From: Bacteroides muris (ex Afrizal et al. 2022)
Lineage (GTDB): Bacteria; Bacteroidota; Bacteroidia; Bacteroidales; Bacteroidaceae
NCBI RefSeq assembly: GCF_004793475.1
Contig: NZ_SRYZ01000018.1
Coordinates: 1 to 64,000, forward strand
DNA: 64,000 bases
Direction of reading: 5' to 3'
Positions 1 through 9,340 of this stretch are shown one piece after another (positions within the stretch are counted from its first letter, which is position 1; every line of letters starts with the position of its first letter). The position numbers and the translations under genes were made by a program. Under the pieces are notes generated by a model that worked only from the letters and a program-made list of their open reading frames with translations, was not told the origin of the DNA and did no database searches.

Positions 1-57
1 TGGGCCAAATTTATTTAATGTTTAACTAGTCCCTATTTTTTATGGGACACTAATGTA

Positions 58-321
58 ATGTTGCATAAAAAGAGAGATTACCACGTATGTGTTGACATCC
101 CGACCGATTTTCTTGTGATGAACTCCGTAAGCAACTTGAAAAAGTGTCTTCTGGAACTGGAGCAATATATTTTCATCCATTGTTATCTGGATAACGACCT
201 CGCCGGGCAAAAGACAGTCGAGACCATTGCCGGACTTTACGGGATAAAGGTAATCGACCACTCCAAAAACTATTACAACTACAAAGACCTGAATGACTAT
301 CTGAGGGGAAAAAGGCGTTAG
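58..321 (+). pseudogene. 3' remnant of a Toprim/DUF3991-type primase
   Basis: The 87 residues match the C-terminal end of the Toprim proteins common on Bacteroidales conjugative elements: a VMNSVSNLKKCL segment, the metal-binding motif CYLDNDLAG and the closing YKDLNDYL. The N-terminal zinc-finger/DUF3991 part and the first Toprim glutamate are missing. An in-frame stop lies at 16-18, so the reading frame cannot extend upstream into a full gene. I read it as a truncated, probably non-functional copy. A different, intact Toprim protein is encoded at 45247-46419. The ATG at 58 may not be used at all. Confidence 0.7.
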
Positions 322-359
322 TCTTTGTCTTCCCTCTGATAGCATATCACAACCCATAG

Positions 360-388
360 AAGGCTCTCCCTAACAAGGAGGGCTTTTC
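360..388 (+). terminator. Rho-independent terminator after the primase remnant
   Basis: A 10-bp stem (360-369 with 377-386, two G-T wobbles) encloses the 7-nt loop CTAACAA. The 3' arm ends in the T run TTTT. It separates the remnant from the transfer-operon promoter. Confidence 0.7.
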
Positions 389-429
389 GTGTTTATATAC
401 ACTCGTAAAACGTCTAAAAATTCATTCAA

Positions 430-555
430 AGTATGATATTTGAGTATGATTTTAGATTTTTGCCCAAAAATGTTTAAGATTCTGCCTGTTTTCTCAGATA
501 TTTTTCAGAGTATGAAAATATTGTATTTCCTTTGCAATCATATTTTAATCATATT
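430..555 (+). promoter_or_regulatory. Repeated AGTATGAT sites upstream of the tra operon
   Basis: AGTATGAT occurs at 430-437 and 443-450, 13 bp apart, and AGTATGA again at 509-515. The related inverted sequence AATCATATT occurs at 536-544 and 547-555, 11 bp apart, about one helical turn. The same motif, as an inverted repeat plus a copy inside the promoter, precedes the second operon (42464-42556). I infer binding sites for one regulator controlling both operons. The regulator itself is not identified in the window. Confidence 0.5.
501..534 (+). promoter_or_regulatory. Candidate tra operon promoter
   Basis: The -7 box is TTCCTTTG (527-534), one mismatch from the Bacteroidetes consensus TAnnTTTG. 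A T-rich -33 region (TTTTTC, 501-506) lies at about the right distance. AGTATGA (509-515) sits between the two boxes, 20 bp start-to-start before CCTTTG, exactly as at the promoter at 42545-42575. The first gene starts 43 bp downstream. Confidence 0.55.
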
Positions 556-577
556 CTAATTTCAGACTATAAAAAAT

Positions 578-1027
578 ATGAAAGCATACTTCATTTTCGT
601 CCTTGTGCTGACCGTAGCATACATCGTATATTATGCGGTAATGATAACCAAAGACCTTCACGGAAACGGTGAAAAGAAGAAATCCGAGGAAGAAGAGTTC
701 GACGTGAGCGAATTTGATGCGGAAGAAAGCGTCAGCGTGGTGGAGAACGACAAGGGGTTCAATGTCGGGGACAACGAGTATGAGACACACTACATTGATG
801 AAACGCAGTCTGTGTCAGACGATAAAGAACCGGAGAGCGAAAAGCACAAGCAGGATGTGGTTGAAGCAATCAACCACAGGATTGAGGAAAGAATGGAAGA
901 GACCCATGCCACTTTCTCCAACCCTTACAATTCCGCAGAGCTATACAAATTGATGATGGGAAAAGGTCTTGGCAACTCCCCATCCAACGGAGGTGTAACC
1001 ATAAAACCGGCAATAGACGAACTATGA
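578..1027 (+). CDS. Single-TM acidic transfer-operon protein (TraD-position)
   Basis: 149 residues. An N-terminal membrane segment (about residues 3-23) is followed by KKK and a long acidic, low-complexity tail; the last 50 residues contain a predicted helix and an MMGKGLGNSP segment. The positive charges after the membrane segment suggest the tail is cytoplasmic. It is the first gene of the tra operon, where CTnDOT-like elements carry TraC/TraD, and its stop overlaps the next start (ATGA at 1024). I do not recognise a family and assign no function beyond likely membership of the transfer apparatus. Confidence 0.7.
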   Translation: MKAYFIFVLVLTVAYIVYYAVMITKDLHGNGEKKKSEEEEFDVSEFDAEESVSVVENDKGFNVGDNEYETHYIDETQSVSDDKEPESEKHKQDVVEAINHRIEERMEETHATFSNPYNSAELYKLMMGKGLGNSPSNGGVTIKPAIDEL

Positions 1028-1356
1028 CAGGATGGAACATCAAAAAAGCAATAACTCCAATCTTCATGCTGCTGCCTTGTGCGGTCTTCGCAAAGAGCGG
1101 CAGCGTGAATTACTCCTGGGGCGCAGACGCATTGGCTTCGATGCACGACTTTGTCGTAACGATGATGATGTACGTCCAGTATATCATTTATGCGGTTGCA
1201 GGAGGTTTTGCGGTCATAGCCGCATTCCAGATATACATCAAGATGAACACGGGCGAAGACGGAATCACCAAGCATATCCTCACGCTGGTAGGAGCCTGCC
1301 TCTTCATTATCGGGGCATCCATCGTATTCCCGGCATTCTTCGGCTACCGAATTTAG
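1024..1356 (+). CDS. traE: TraE-like DUF4134 protein, copy 1 (pilin-like)
   Basis: 110 residues with a signal-like N-terminus ending near PCAVFAKSG and two hydrophobic segments (about residues 48-70 and 82-106) separated by the charged loop KMNTGEDGITK. This is the DUF4134/TraE pattern of Bacteroidetes conjugation systems, which resembles VirB2-type pilins in size and topology. The pilin role is inferred from family topology. It overlaps the preceding gene by 4 bp and is followed by a second DUF4134 gene, so the element carries a tandem pair. Confidence 0.8.
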   Translation: MTGWNIKKAITPIFMLLPCAVFAKSGSVNYSWGADALASMHDFVVTMMMYVQYIIYAVAGGFAVIAAFQIYIKMNTGEDGITKHILTLVGACLFIIGASIVFPAFFGYRI

Positions 1357-1407
1357 AAAATCACGAGTGTAAAACAATAATTAAAGTCCAATTAAAACGA
1401 AACAAGC

Positions 1408-1770
1408 ATGTTTGAAAAAGTAAAACGATTCGCAAAGAAGATTGCGACCTCCAAGAAAGCGCAGATGACCTGCCTGATGATGGTGTGTGGTGTAACCGCA
1501 ATGATGGCACAGACCACCGCAGGAGACTATTCGGCCGGTACAGCGGCATTGACCCAAGTGAGCGAGGAAATCGCCAAGTATGTTCCCATTGTGGTAAAAC
1601 TGTGCTACGCCATTGCCGGTGTGGTTGCCGTAGTGGGTGCAATCTCGGTTTACATCGCGATGAACAACGAGGAGCAGGATGTCAAGAAGAAGATCATGAT
1701 GGTGGTCGGAGCCTGTATCTTCCTCATCGCGGCAGCCCAGGCACTTCCTCTGTTCTTCGGCCTCTCTTAA
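1408..1770 (+). CDS. traE: TraE-like DUF4134 protein, copy 2 (pilin-like)
   Basis: 120 residues. A basic N-terminus (KVKRFAKKIATSKKAQ) precedes a hydrophobic export segment that appears to end at VTAMMAQ. Two further membrane segments flank the loop NNEEQDVKKK. It shares the layout and the closing motif (VGACIFLI...PLFFG here, VGACLFII...PAFFG in copy 1) with the gene just upstream. This copy is closer to the canonical TraE of CTnDOT-type elements. Likely an inner-membrane or pilin-like T4SS subunit. Confidence 0.85.
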   Translation: MFEKVKRFAKKIATSKKAQMTCLMMVCGVTAMMAQTTAGDYSAGTAALTQVSEEIAKYVPIVVKLCYAIAGVVAVVGAISVYIAMNNEEQDVKKKIMMVVGACIFLIAAAQALPLFFGLS

Positions 1771-1782
1771 AGCACAGGCGGT

Positions 1783-2079
1783 ATGGACGGCAGAGAGGAA
1801 CACTATCCCGATTATCCATTGTTCAAGGGGCTTCAACGTCCCCTTGAATTTATGGGTATTCAAGGACGATACATCTATTGGGCGGCAGCTACGATAGGCA
1901 TTGCCATAGTCGGCTTTATCATTGCCTACTGTCTGGCAGGATTCGTCCTCGCACTGATTGTACTGACAGTTACCGTAACAGGCGGTGCCGGACTGATTCT
2001 GTTCAAGCAACGCAAGGGGCTGCACAGCAAACGACAGGAACGAGGAGTGTTCATCTATGCCTATTCCAAGAAAATGTAA
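1783..2079 (+). CDS. traF: TraF-like DUF4133 conjugation protein
   Basis: 98 residues. It starts MDGREEHYPDYPLFKGL, a typical DUF4133/TraF opening, followed by a GIQGRY segment, two membrane helices (about residues 32-75) and a basic tail ending VFIYAYSKKM. Size and position between TraE and the TraG ATPase match the VirB3 slot of type IV secretion systems. VirB3-like proteins work with the VirB4 ATPase at the inner membrane, and here that ATPase is the next gene. Confidence 0.85.
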   Translation: MDGREEHYPDYPLFKGLQRPLEFMGIQGRYIYWAAATIGIAIVGFIIAYCLAGFVLALIVLTVTVTGGAGLILFKQRKGLHSKRQERGVFIYAYSKKM

Positions 2080-2124
2080 CAGAAAACCATTTGACCATGA
2101 ATGGATATATTGAATGTTGAACGT

Positions 2125-2159
2125 GGGTAGGCTTGTCCTTTGATTAGGTCAGCCTGCCC
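2125..2159 (+). terminator. Hairpin between traF and traG
   Basis: A 9-bp stem, GGGTAGGCT (2125-2133) with AGCCTGCCC (2151-2159), has one G-T pair and a 17-nt loop. It lies in the only sizeable gap (98 bp) of the early tra operon. The following sequence, TTAATTG, is not a strong T run, so partial termination or mRNA processing that sets the traF/traG ratio seems likelier than full termination. Confidence 0.45.
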
Positions 2160-2177
2160 TTAATTGTAAATAACCGA

Positions 2178-4895
2178 ATGATTACATACATCTTCCTGAT
2201 TTTTATTGCCATTTGCGCAGGCATGGCCATTTCGGTCTATGCTTTCGGCACGGGAGGCAAACGGAAACGGATATTCCAGGACATCTATTTCTCCGTGGAA
2301 GATGCGGACGGTATCGGTGTGATATATACCAAGACAGGCGAATACTCCGCTGTGCTGAAAGTGAAGAATCCGGTGCAGAAGTATTGTGCCAACATCGATG
2401 CCTATTACGAGTTCACCCAACTCTTTACCGCCATAGCACAGACATTGGGAGAAGGATACGCCCTACACAAGCAGGACATTTTTGTAAAAAAGAGCTTTGA
2501 GGGAATGAACGGTGAGGAACGTGAATTTCTCTCTTCATCCTATTTCCGTTACTTCAACGGCAGACCCTACACCGACAGCGAATGTTATCTGACCATCACT
2601 CAGGAATCCAAGAAGAGCAGCCTGTTTTCATACGACAGCAAGAAATGGCGTGATTTCCTCGTGAAGATACGCAAGGTGCATGACCAGTTGCGTGATGCAG
2701 GTGTTCAGATAAAGTTCCTGGGCAAACAGGAAGTCAGCGACTATGCAGACCGCTACTTCTCCATGAATTTCAGAGACAAGGTAGTCTCCATGACCAATTT
2801 CAAGGTGGATGACGAATGTATCTCCATGGGCGACAAGCGTTGCAAGGTATATAGCCTTGTGGATGTGGATAGCGTAAGCCTGCCTTCCGTCATCCGTCCT
2901 TACATGAATGTGGAAGTCAACAACAGCAGTATGCCAATGGATTTGGTATCTGCGGTATCATCCATACCCAACGCCGAAGCCGTGGTGTATAACCAGATGA
3001 TATTCATTCCCAACCAAAAGAGAGAGCTGGCCTTGCTTGACAAAAAGAAAAACCGCCATGCGAGTATGCCCAATCCCGGCAACCAGATGGCAGTCGAGGA
3101 CATCAAGCGTGTGCAGGAAGTAGTGGCACGAGAGAGCAAGCAATTGGTATATACCCACTACAACCTTGTGGTAGCCATATCCGCAAAGACCGACATCCAC
3201 AAATACACGAACCATCTGGAGAACAGTTTTTCGAGGATGGGTATCCACATATCCAAGAGAGCCTATAACCAGTTGGAACTGTTCGTCAATTCTTTTCCCG
3301 GCAACTGTTACGGCATGAATCCGGAGTATGACCGTTTCCTCACTTTAGGAGATGCGGCCACCTGTCTGATGTACAAGGAGCGCATCCTGCATAGCGAGAA
3401 GACACCTTTGAAAATCTATTATACGGACAGGCAAGGTGTACCTGTGGCTATCGACATCACAGGAAAAGAGGGCGCGGAAAAACTGACCGACAACAGCAAT
3501 TTTTTCTGTTTGGGACCTTCGGGAAGCGGCAAGAGTTTCCACATGAACAGCGTGGTGCGCCAGCTTCACGAGCAAGGGACTGATGTGGTCATGGTAGATA
3601 CCGGTAACTCATACGAGGGATTGTGTGAATACGTAGGAGGCAAATACATCTCCTACACGGAGGAACGCCCCATTACCATGAATCCGTTCCGCATCAACCG
3701 ACAGGAGCTGAACGTGGAGAAGACCGGATTCCTGAAAAACCTTGTCCTGCTGATCTGGAAAGGAAGCCAAGGGACTGTCACCAAGACAGAAGACAGACTG
3801 ATAGAACAGGTCATCACAGAGTATTATGACACCTACTTCAACAAGTTCAACGGCTTTACACCGCCCCAAAGGGAGGATTTGCGCAAAAGTCTCCTGATTG
3901 ACGAGCGCAACAAAGGCGGCAACCGTTCCGAAAACGAAGCGGAACTGAACGCACGGATAGAAAAGGTTATCGACGAGATAGAGCGAAGAAGAAAGGAACT
4001 GAAAGTGGAATCATTGTCATTCAACACATTCTATGAGTTCTCCGTACAGCGCATTCCCGACATCTGCAACGAGAACAGCATTTTGGGGATAGACTTCTCT
4101 ACCTACCGCTATATGATGAAAGACTTCTACCTGGGCGGCAATCACGAAAAGACCCTGAACGAGAATATGGACAGTTCGCTGTTTGACGAGACCTTCATCG
4201 TCTTCGAGATCGATTCCATAAAAGATGACCCGCTCCTGTTTCCCTTGGTGACGCTCATCATCATGGACGTGTTCCTGCAGAAGATGCGTATCAAGAAGAA
4301 CCGCAAGGTCTTGGTCATCGAAGAAGCCTGGAAAGCCATCGCTTCCCCACTTATGGCAGAATACATCAAGTTTATGTACAAGACCGCCCGAAAGTTCTGG
4401 GCAAGCGTGGGTGTGGTGACACAGGAAATCCAGGACATCATCGGCTCTGAAATCGTAAAGGAAGCCATCATCAACAACTCCGATGTGGTAATGCTGCTTG
4501 ACCAAAGCAAATTCCGTGAACGCTTCGACACCATCAAGGCGATACTCGGACTGACCGATGTGGACTGTAAGAAAATATTCACCATCAACCGATTGGAGAA
4601 TAAAGAGGGACGTTCATTCTTCCGTGAGGTCTTCATCCGCCGTGGCACGACCAGCGGAGTCTATGGCGTGGAAGAACCGCATGAATGCTATATGACCTAC
4701 ACCACGGAACGAGCGGAGAAAGAAGCGTTGAAACTCTACAAGACAGAGCTGCAATGCAGCCACAAGGAAGCTATCGAGCGGTATTGTGCCGATTGGGAGG
4801 CTTCCGGGATAGGCAAATCCCTGCCGTTCGCCCAAAAAGTAAACGCTGCCGGAAAAGTATTGAATCTTCATCAACCAAAGACAAAACAACAATGA
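2178..4895 (+). CDS. traG: TraG, VirB4-family conjugation ATPase
   Basis: 905 residues, the usual size for Bacteroidetes TraG. After an N-terminal membrane helix (residues 1-20) comes the VirB4/CagE N-terminal domain. The ATPase domain has Walker A G446-PSGSGKS-453 and Walker B VLVIEEAW (E715/E716), followed by TARKFWASVGVVTQE, typical of VirB4 proteins. It hydrolyses ATP at the inner membrane to drive assembly of, or transport through, the mating channel. The stop overlaps the next start (ATGA at 4892), implying translational coupling. All key residues are present. Confidence 0.95.
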   Translation: MITYIFLIFIAICAGMAISVYAFGTGGKRKRIFQDIYFSVEDADGIGVIYTKTGEYSAVLKVKNPVQKYCANIDAYYEFTQLFTAIAQTLGEGYALHKQDIFVKKSFEGMNGEEREFLSSSYFRYFNGRPYTDSECYLTITQESKKSSLFSYDSKKWRDFLVKIRKVHDQLRDAGVQIKFLGKQEVSDYADRYFSMNFRDKVVSMTNFKVDDECISMGDKRCKVYSLVDVDSVSLPSVIRPYMNVEVNNSSMPMDLVSAVSSIPNAEAVVYNQMIFIPNQKRELALLDKKKNRHASMPNPGNQMAVEDIKRVQEVVARESKQLVYTHYNLVVAISAKTDIHKYTNHLENSFSRMGIHISKRAYNQLELFVNSFPGNCYGMNPEYDRFLTLGDAATCLMYKERILHSEKTPLKIYYTDRQGVPVAIDITGKEGAEKLTDNSNFFCLGPSGSGKSFHMNSVVRQLHEQGTDVVMVDTGNSYEGLCEYVGGKYISYTEERPITMNPFRINRQELNVEKTGFLKNLVLLIWKGSQGTVTKTEDRLIEQVITEYYDTYFNKFNGFTPPQREDLRKSLLIDERNKGGNRSENEAELNARIEKVIDEIERRRKELKVESLSFNTFYEFSVQRIPDICNENSILGIDFSTYRYMMKDFYLGGNHEKTLNENMDSSLFDETFIVFEIDSIKDDPLLFPLVTLIIMDVFLQKMRIKKNRKVLVIEEAWKAIASPLMAEYIKFMYKTARKFWASVGVVTQEIQDIIGSEIVKEAIINNSDVVMLLDQSKFRERFDTIKAILGLTDVDCKKIFTINRLENKEGRSFFREVFIRRGTTSGVYGVEEPHECYMTYTTERAEKEALKLYKTELQCSHKEAIERYCADWEASGIGKSLPFAQKVNAAGKVLNLHQPKTKQQ

Positions 4896-7417
4896 AACGA
4901 TACGCTCTCATAATAATGACAATAGCCACGATTTTCGTCCAACAAGCCCACGCCCAGTATTACAGCGTGAACTTCGATGCGAAAACCGTGGCCGCCATGG
5001 TTGCAGCCTACGGTACAGGAACTGTTGCCGAGGCATATTATGACGAGCAGGTACAAGCCATCCTGAAACATTATAAGGCTTCGGAAGTGGCAACAGCCGG
5101 TATATTCGCAAGCAAATTTCTGGAGCGCAAAGCACTCACTGATTTGGGCATCTGGAGCAGCGCCACGGAAAATTACTACTATCGGAGAATCTATCATTTA
5201 GTGGCACACAAGATTATCCCCAAGACATGGATTGTCGCCAAGCTGATGCTCCGTTCTCCTCAGACCGCCCTTCATTGGGGCAGCTATCTGATGAAGGTGT
5301 GTGATGATACCAAAGCCCTCTGTATGCAGTTCGAGAGCATTGTCACCAACAGCACCTTGTCCTTTTCGGACATCGCCTTTTTGGAGTTCAACGAAGAGAT
5401 AGCCGCTATCTTGAAACTCTCGGAAATCGGCAATGTGGATTGGGAACGCCTCTTTGACGACCTATCCAAAGTTCCAGGCAATTTCACGAAAGAGAACCTG
5501 AAAGCCGATTTGGACAAACTCTACCAAATGGGAGCCGGCCTTGCCACTTCGGGTATCACCAACATCGGTAACGCCCTTTTGCTGCAAAACTCTTTCCATG
5601 AGCTGATGAACGGCAAGGTCAGCAAGGTCATAGACATCTATGAGCATTACAGCGGTCTCTTCGAGCAGTTGGAAAACAATGCAGGACAGACCATACTCGG
5701 TATCGTGGGCGGTCCGGACAATGTGGCAGGATTGTTCAAGTTCAGTGATTACAACCTCACTTCGTGGATTACCGATTATTTAGATGAGACTTCGGGCAGC
5801 TATTATACCCAGCGGTGGTATATCGCCAGACGTGACCGTGGCAGCGTGCCGCTCTGTGACTATGTGCCTCCGACCGACGACAAGAGCATTCTTGAAGGTG
5901 GCGAATGGACCCGCTTCAAGACAAGCGATCCGAATTTCTATCCCAATGCCTCGCAACGGGAACAGGCCCTTTCCAATTCGGAGCGTTATGCAGGATGGTC
6001 AAGAAACAGGGTGCAACAGCTCAATAATGCCAATGACGGATTTCATTACGCCATCAATTACTACCAGTCCTGCTATATCATCAGTCGCGGTGGCAAGCAG
6101 ACCAAGAAATCATACGCCTACGAAATCCACGTCACGAAAAGTTGGGACAACGAGGAAGTCGTTTACGAAGATCTGTTTGACTCCTACTCCATGGATTTGA
6201 ACACTTTCAAGGCACAACTAAATGCACTTTTGTCAGAGTTCAACGAGAACGAAGACGGGTATGTCTATTATATCGCGTCCGACAGCCGGAACTATTATCA
6301 AGCAACCAACGAAGAGAAGCTGAAAGGCTGTGAGACGGTAACAATCAGTGTGACCTGTTCGGATGGAGCGACACTTGGGCAGGGAACGACCCAGTACAAG
6401 TGCCGCAAATGCGGTAAGACACTTAACGCCCATTCCAAAGAGTGCGCGATGAAGACCACAGCCGAGAGCGAAGAACTGGACTTGTCGGAACTGGATACCA
6501 TGCAACGGGAAGCGGACAACAAGGTTTACGCACTCCAGTCCCAAATATCCGCATTGGAAAAGGAAAATGAATCGCTAATCAAGCAGATAGCCAATGCCAG
6601 CGTAGAAGATGCCATCCCTCTCCGTCAGAAATACAATGAGAACAAGGCGGAAATAGAGAGGCTGAAGCCGGAGCTTGCCACCTGGCAGCAGAAACAGGCA
6701 GAAATCGCACAGGCTAAGGAAGAAGCCAAGAGCGAGAACGATGTGGCGACCGATGACTACTACCGCATACCGGCAATCATGCAGGATTGCAAGGCGGCTT
6801 ACAACATCACCTGGCAGGACAACGGATCGTGGAACGGCTATACCTTTATCAGAAAAGGGACGATACCCAACATCAACGGTATCATCACGTTCAGGGCAAC
6901 ACTGAAAATCGCACGCAAACCGAAATATTTTCTGGGCATCAAGATACACAGAGCCATCCTGCAAATCTCGTGGGACTTGACCACGGAATATTCCGATACC
7001 CACGTGGTGGAAGTGATGACACTCGATCCCGGCATGAGCGAAAAGGAGAAGACAAAGTTAGTCAACGACCGTATAGCCAAGATTGCGAAAGAATATCCGA
7101 AATGCAAGATAACCACGGAATATGCCCGGACAGCCCCGCAGGAAGACACGAAGACCAACGACATGTACCATCTGCTTTGGTCAAGCGACCGTCTTGAGAT
7201 TGCCCGTGAAGTGGACTCCCGGCTTACGAAGATTTATGCCGACCTAGTATCCTTGGAGAAGATGATGCACTACAAACGCAGCATCATCGACGTGCTGAAG
7301 GATGTGCTGCCACCAATCAATGACGAAGAGGGGCGCAGGCTGTCCCTTGTGGAAGAGTGCCACGACCGATGGATGGAGAACGCAAGAAACAAAAAGAACA
7401 AGGAGGGCAAGCGATGA
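4892..7417 (+). CDS. Large secreted conjugal transfer protein, zinc-ribbon and coiled coil
   Basis: 841 residues, starting at the ATG overlapping the traG stop. That start gives a clean signal peptide (MKRYALIIMTIATIFVQQAHA); a longer frame from 4685 would bury it and overlap traG by 200 bp. A helical region (residues about 20-280) precedes a mixed domain. Then come a CRKCGK...H..C zinc-ribbon-like knuckle near residue 510 and a coiled coil (about 540-620). The C-terminal domain ends in a basic tail. Exported, probably periplasmic; its place behind the VirB4 ATPase suggests a structural T4SS part. No known family is recognised with confidence. Confidence 0.8.
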   Translation: MKRYALIIMTIATIFVQQAHAQYYSVNFDAKTVAAMVAAYGTGTVAEAYYDEQVQAILKHYKASEVATAGIFASKFLERKALTDLGIWSSATENYYYRRIYHLVAHKIIPKTWIVAKLMLRSPQTALHWGSYLMKVCDDTKALCMQFESIVTNSTLSFSDIAFLEFNEEIAAILKLSEIGNVDWERLFDDLSKVPGNFTKENLKADLDKLYQMGAGLATSGITNIGNALLLQNSFHELMNGKVSKVIDIYEHYSGLFEQLENNAGQTILGIVGGPDNVAGLFKFSDYNLTSWITDYLDETSGSYYTQRWYIARRDRGSVPLCDYVPPTDDKSILEGGEWTRFKTSDPNFYPNASQREQALSNSERYAGWSRNRVQQLNNANDGFHYAINYYQSCYIISRGGKQTKKSYAYEIHVTKSWDNEEVVYEDLFDSYSMDLNTFKAQLNALLSEFNENEDGYVYYIASDSRNYYQATNEEKLKGCETVTISVTCSDGATLGQGTTQYKCRKCGKTLNAHSKECAMKTTAESEELDLSELDTMQREADNKVYALQSQISALEKENESLIKQIANASVEDAIPLRQKYNENKAEIERLKPELATWQQKQAEIAQAKEEAKSENDVATDDYYRIPAIMQDCKAAYNITWQDNGSWNGYTFIRKGTIPNINGIITFRATLKIARKPKYFLGIKIHRAILQISWDLTTEYSDTHVVEVMTLDPGMSEKEKTKLVNDRIAKIAKEYPKCKITTEYARTAPQEDTKTNDMYHLLWSSDRLEIAREVDSRLTKIYADLVSLEKMMHYKRSIIDVLKDVLPPINDEEGRRLSLVEECHDRWMENARNKKNKEGKR

Positions 7418-8145
7418 ACACAGGCAAGACATACATATTAGGACTGATACTCATGCAGCTTGTCCCTTTGTCCGCAAAGGCACAATGGAGCTTTGACATA
7501 GGTACGGTGGAAGCCTACATCAACGACCATAAGCAACAGCGCAGCCTTTTGCTGGCCCGCTCCACATTGGAACACAGCAACAAACTCCTGCACGAATACA
7601 GCCGTAAGGAGACTGTCGGTTACAAGGAGTTGAACGTGGATTTGGATAAATACACCAGAGCCTTCGATGTGATTGACGTGATGTACCAGTCGCTACGCAC
7701 GGCGTTGAATGTCCATTCCACCTATCAGGGAGTCAGTGACAGAATCTCGGACTACAAGGCAATGCTTGAAGATTTCAACGAAAAAGTCATCAAACGAAAG
7801 CACATCGAGCTGGCAGATACGCTGATACTCTCCATCAATGCCAGAGCCATACGGATGATAGCCCAGGAAGGCGAATACCTCTACAAGTCCGTGAGCGATT
7901 TGGTATTGTACGCCACAGGAGCGGCAGCCTGTTCCACTTCGGACTTGCTGATGGTGTTGAACAGCATCAACTATTCTTTAGACACTATCGAAAGGCATCT
8001 GAACAGGGCCTACTTCGAGACATGGCGGTACATACAAGTCCGTATCGGCTATTGGAAAGAGAAAGTCTATCGCACGAAAAGCAAACGGGAACTTATAGAC
8101 GATGCTTTCGGCAGGTGGAGACAATCAGGAAAACTGGATTATTGA
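7414..8145 (+). CDS. Secreted helical transfer protein, VirB5-like
   Basis: 243 residues from the ATG overlapping the previous stop. A signal peptide ends at LVPLSAKAQ and the remainder is mostly predicted helix. The C-terminus (ELIDDAFGRWRQSGK) shares an A-x-x-R-W signature with three other exported proteins here (8168-8926, 46894-47583, 47600-48280), so the four look paralogous. Size, export and helical nature resemble VirB5-type minor pilus/adhesin subunits; this is inference from architecture only. Confidence 0.75.
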   Translation: MNTGKTYILGLILMQLVPLSAKAQWSFDIGTVEAYINDHKQQRSLLLARSTLEHSNKLLHEYSRKETVGYKELNVDLDKYTRAFDVIDVMYQSLRTALNVHSTYQGVSDRISDYKAMLEDFNEKVIKRKHIELADTLILSINARAIRMIAQEGEYLYKSVSDLVLYATGAAACSTSDLLMVLNSINYSLDTIERHLNRAYFETWRYIQVRIGYWKEKVYRTKSKRELIDDAFGRWRQSGKLDY

Positions 8146-8167
8146 CAACGAAAAAACAGAGAAATAT

Positions 8168-8926
8168 ATGAAATGGATATTGACAACAGTAATGATTATG
8201 GCTGTGACAATCGGAGCGAAAGCCCAATATGTCACTTACAACCACGATTCGCCCAAGATGAATCAGATTACAGTGGGAGAAACCGGAGCCGGTGCGCTCA
8301 AACCTGAACTTTATTACACGTTGCTGCACAACAAATACAAGAAAACGGCAGCAGTAAAGAACAAGCTCGCATTCCGCACGACGGCAGGTGTGGCATCCTA
8401 TCAACAGGTGGACGAGGCGGAAGCCATTGACTCCGCACTGACCAGCCGGGCCAAGATTGAAGCCTTGAATGTGGCAGACCGACAGGTGGATCTTGCCTGG
8501 CTTGCGGAAAAGGACAAGGTAGAATCCCAGATGCGGCAGTTTCAGAAGAACATAGACCGCATATTGCTGACAGGCGGCTCACCAAAAGAGAAAGAACGTT
8601 GGAGCGACTACTACCAGGTATATCAATGCGCCATCAAAGCGACAAAGGATGCCTATATGCCCAATGCAGAGCGGAAGCGGCAATATCTGCAAATCTATGC
8701 CGATGTCTCCAAGCAGAATGATGTGCTGGTCAAATATCTCGTTCAGTTGAGCAACCGCAATGCCACTAAAAATCTCCTTTCGGCAAGCAACAACCGCTCG
8801 ATAGACAAGAGAAGCATCATCAGTAATGCCATGAGCCGCTGGAATGAATCCCGGTCAGCAGTACGAGGGTCGCAAGGCGATGGCGGAAGCGGTGACGGAG
8901 ACGGTAATGAAAGTGTGAACAGATAA
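8168..8926 (+). CDS. Secreted helical transfer protein, VirB5-like
   Basis: 252 residues. The chosen start gives the signal peptide MKWILTTVMIMAVTIGAKAQ; an in-frame start at 8102 would add 22 hydrophilic residues and overlap the previous gene. The mature protein is helical, with DRQVDLAWLAEKDKVESQ in the centre. The C-terminal region IISNAMSRWNESR carries the A-x-x-R-W signature shared with 7414-8145 and with the pair at 46894-48280. A Gly/Asp-rich tail (GDGGSGDGDG) follows. Probably a periplasmic or pilus-tip T4SS component. Confidence 0.75.
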   Translation: MKWILTTVMIMAVTIGAKAQYVTYNHDSPKMNQITVGETGAGALKPELYYTLLHNKYKKTAAVKNKLAFRTTAGVASYQQVDEAEAIDSALTSRAKIEALNVADRQVDLAWLAEKDKVESQMRQFQKNIDRILLTGGSPKEKERWSDYYQVYQCAIKATKDAYMPNAERKRQYLQIYADVSKQNDVLVKYLVQLSNRNATKNLLSASNNRSIDKRSIISNAMSRWNESRSAVRGSQGDGGSGDGDGNESVNR

Positions 8927-8938
8927 ATATAATAAGGT

Positions 8939-9340
8939 ATGGAAAATTTGACCCAACTCAGATTTAAGTTGAACGCTGCCAAACAGCGGAACAAGAGACC
9001 GTCAGAAAACATGGCAAAGTTGCCCGGTATTATCGGTATTATCGGCAGTACCCCTATCGTGGATGTGAACACAAAGTCGGCAGAGCTGCAACTGATACCA
9101 TTCACGCAACTACACAAGTATGTCGGCAGCTACTATGCAAAAATCAAGAAAGTATTACTGGCAGAAGGTGTTATTGTACGGCAGAACGGTATGTGGCATC
9201 TACGTGAAGACCTGCAAAAGGATGGCATTGCCGTCTATACCACAGGCAGATTGGGCTGTTACTATGTCTATCACTTGAAATGGACTCCGAAAGGCGTAGC
9301 ATTTATCAAGGACATTATCAATCATAAAACCAACCACTGA
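8939..9340 (+). CDS. Small protein with KilAC-like winged-helix features
   Basis: 133 residues, no signal peptide or membrane helix, basic. The segment from LIPFTQLHKYVGSYYAKIKK through GVIVRQNGMW to LKWTPKGVAFI resembles the C-terminal KilAC/antirepressor fold (a winged helix followed by a 'TPKG..FI' turn). That assignment is weak. It lies between secreted transfer proteins and traJ, where core tra operons do not usually carry such a gene, so it may be an accessory regulator. Its last base overlaps the traJ start. Confidence 0.6.
   Translation: MENLTQLRFKLNAAKQRNKRPSENMAKLPGIIGIIGSTPIVDVNTKSAELQLIPFTQLHKYVGSYYAKIKKVLLAEGVIVRQNGMWHLREDLQKDGIAVYTTGRLGCYYVYHLKWTPKGVAFIKDIINHKTNH

Noticed and set aside
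30..52. GTCCC/GGGAC hairpin at the left edge
   Set aside because: The 5-bp stem with an AT loop is too short to call a terminator or attachment site.
4685..4891. Extended start of the secreted protein after traG
   Set aside because: It would overlap traG by 200 bp and place a perfect signal peptide inside the protein.
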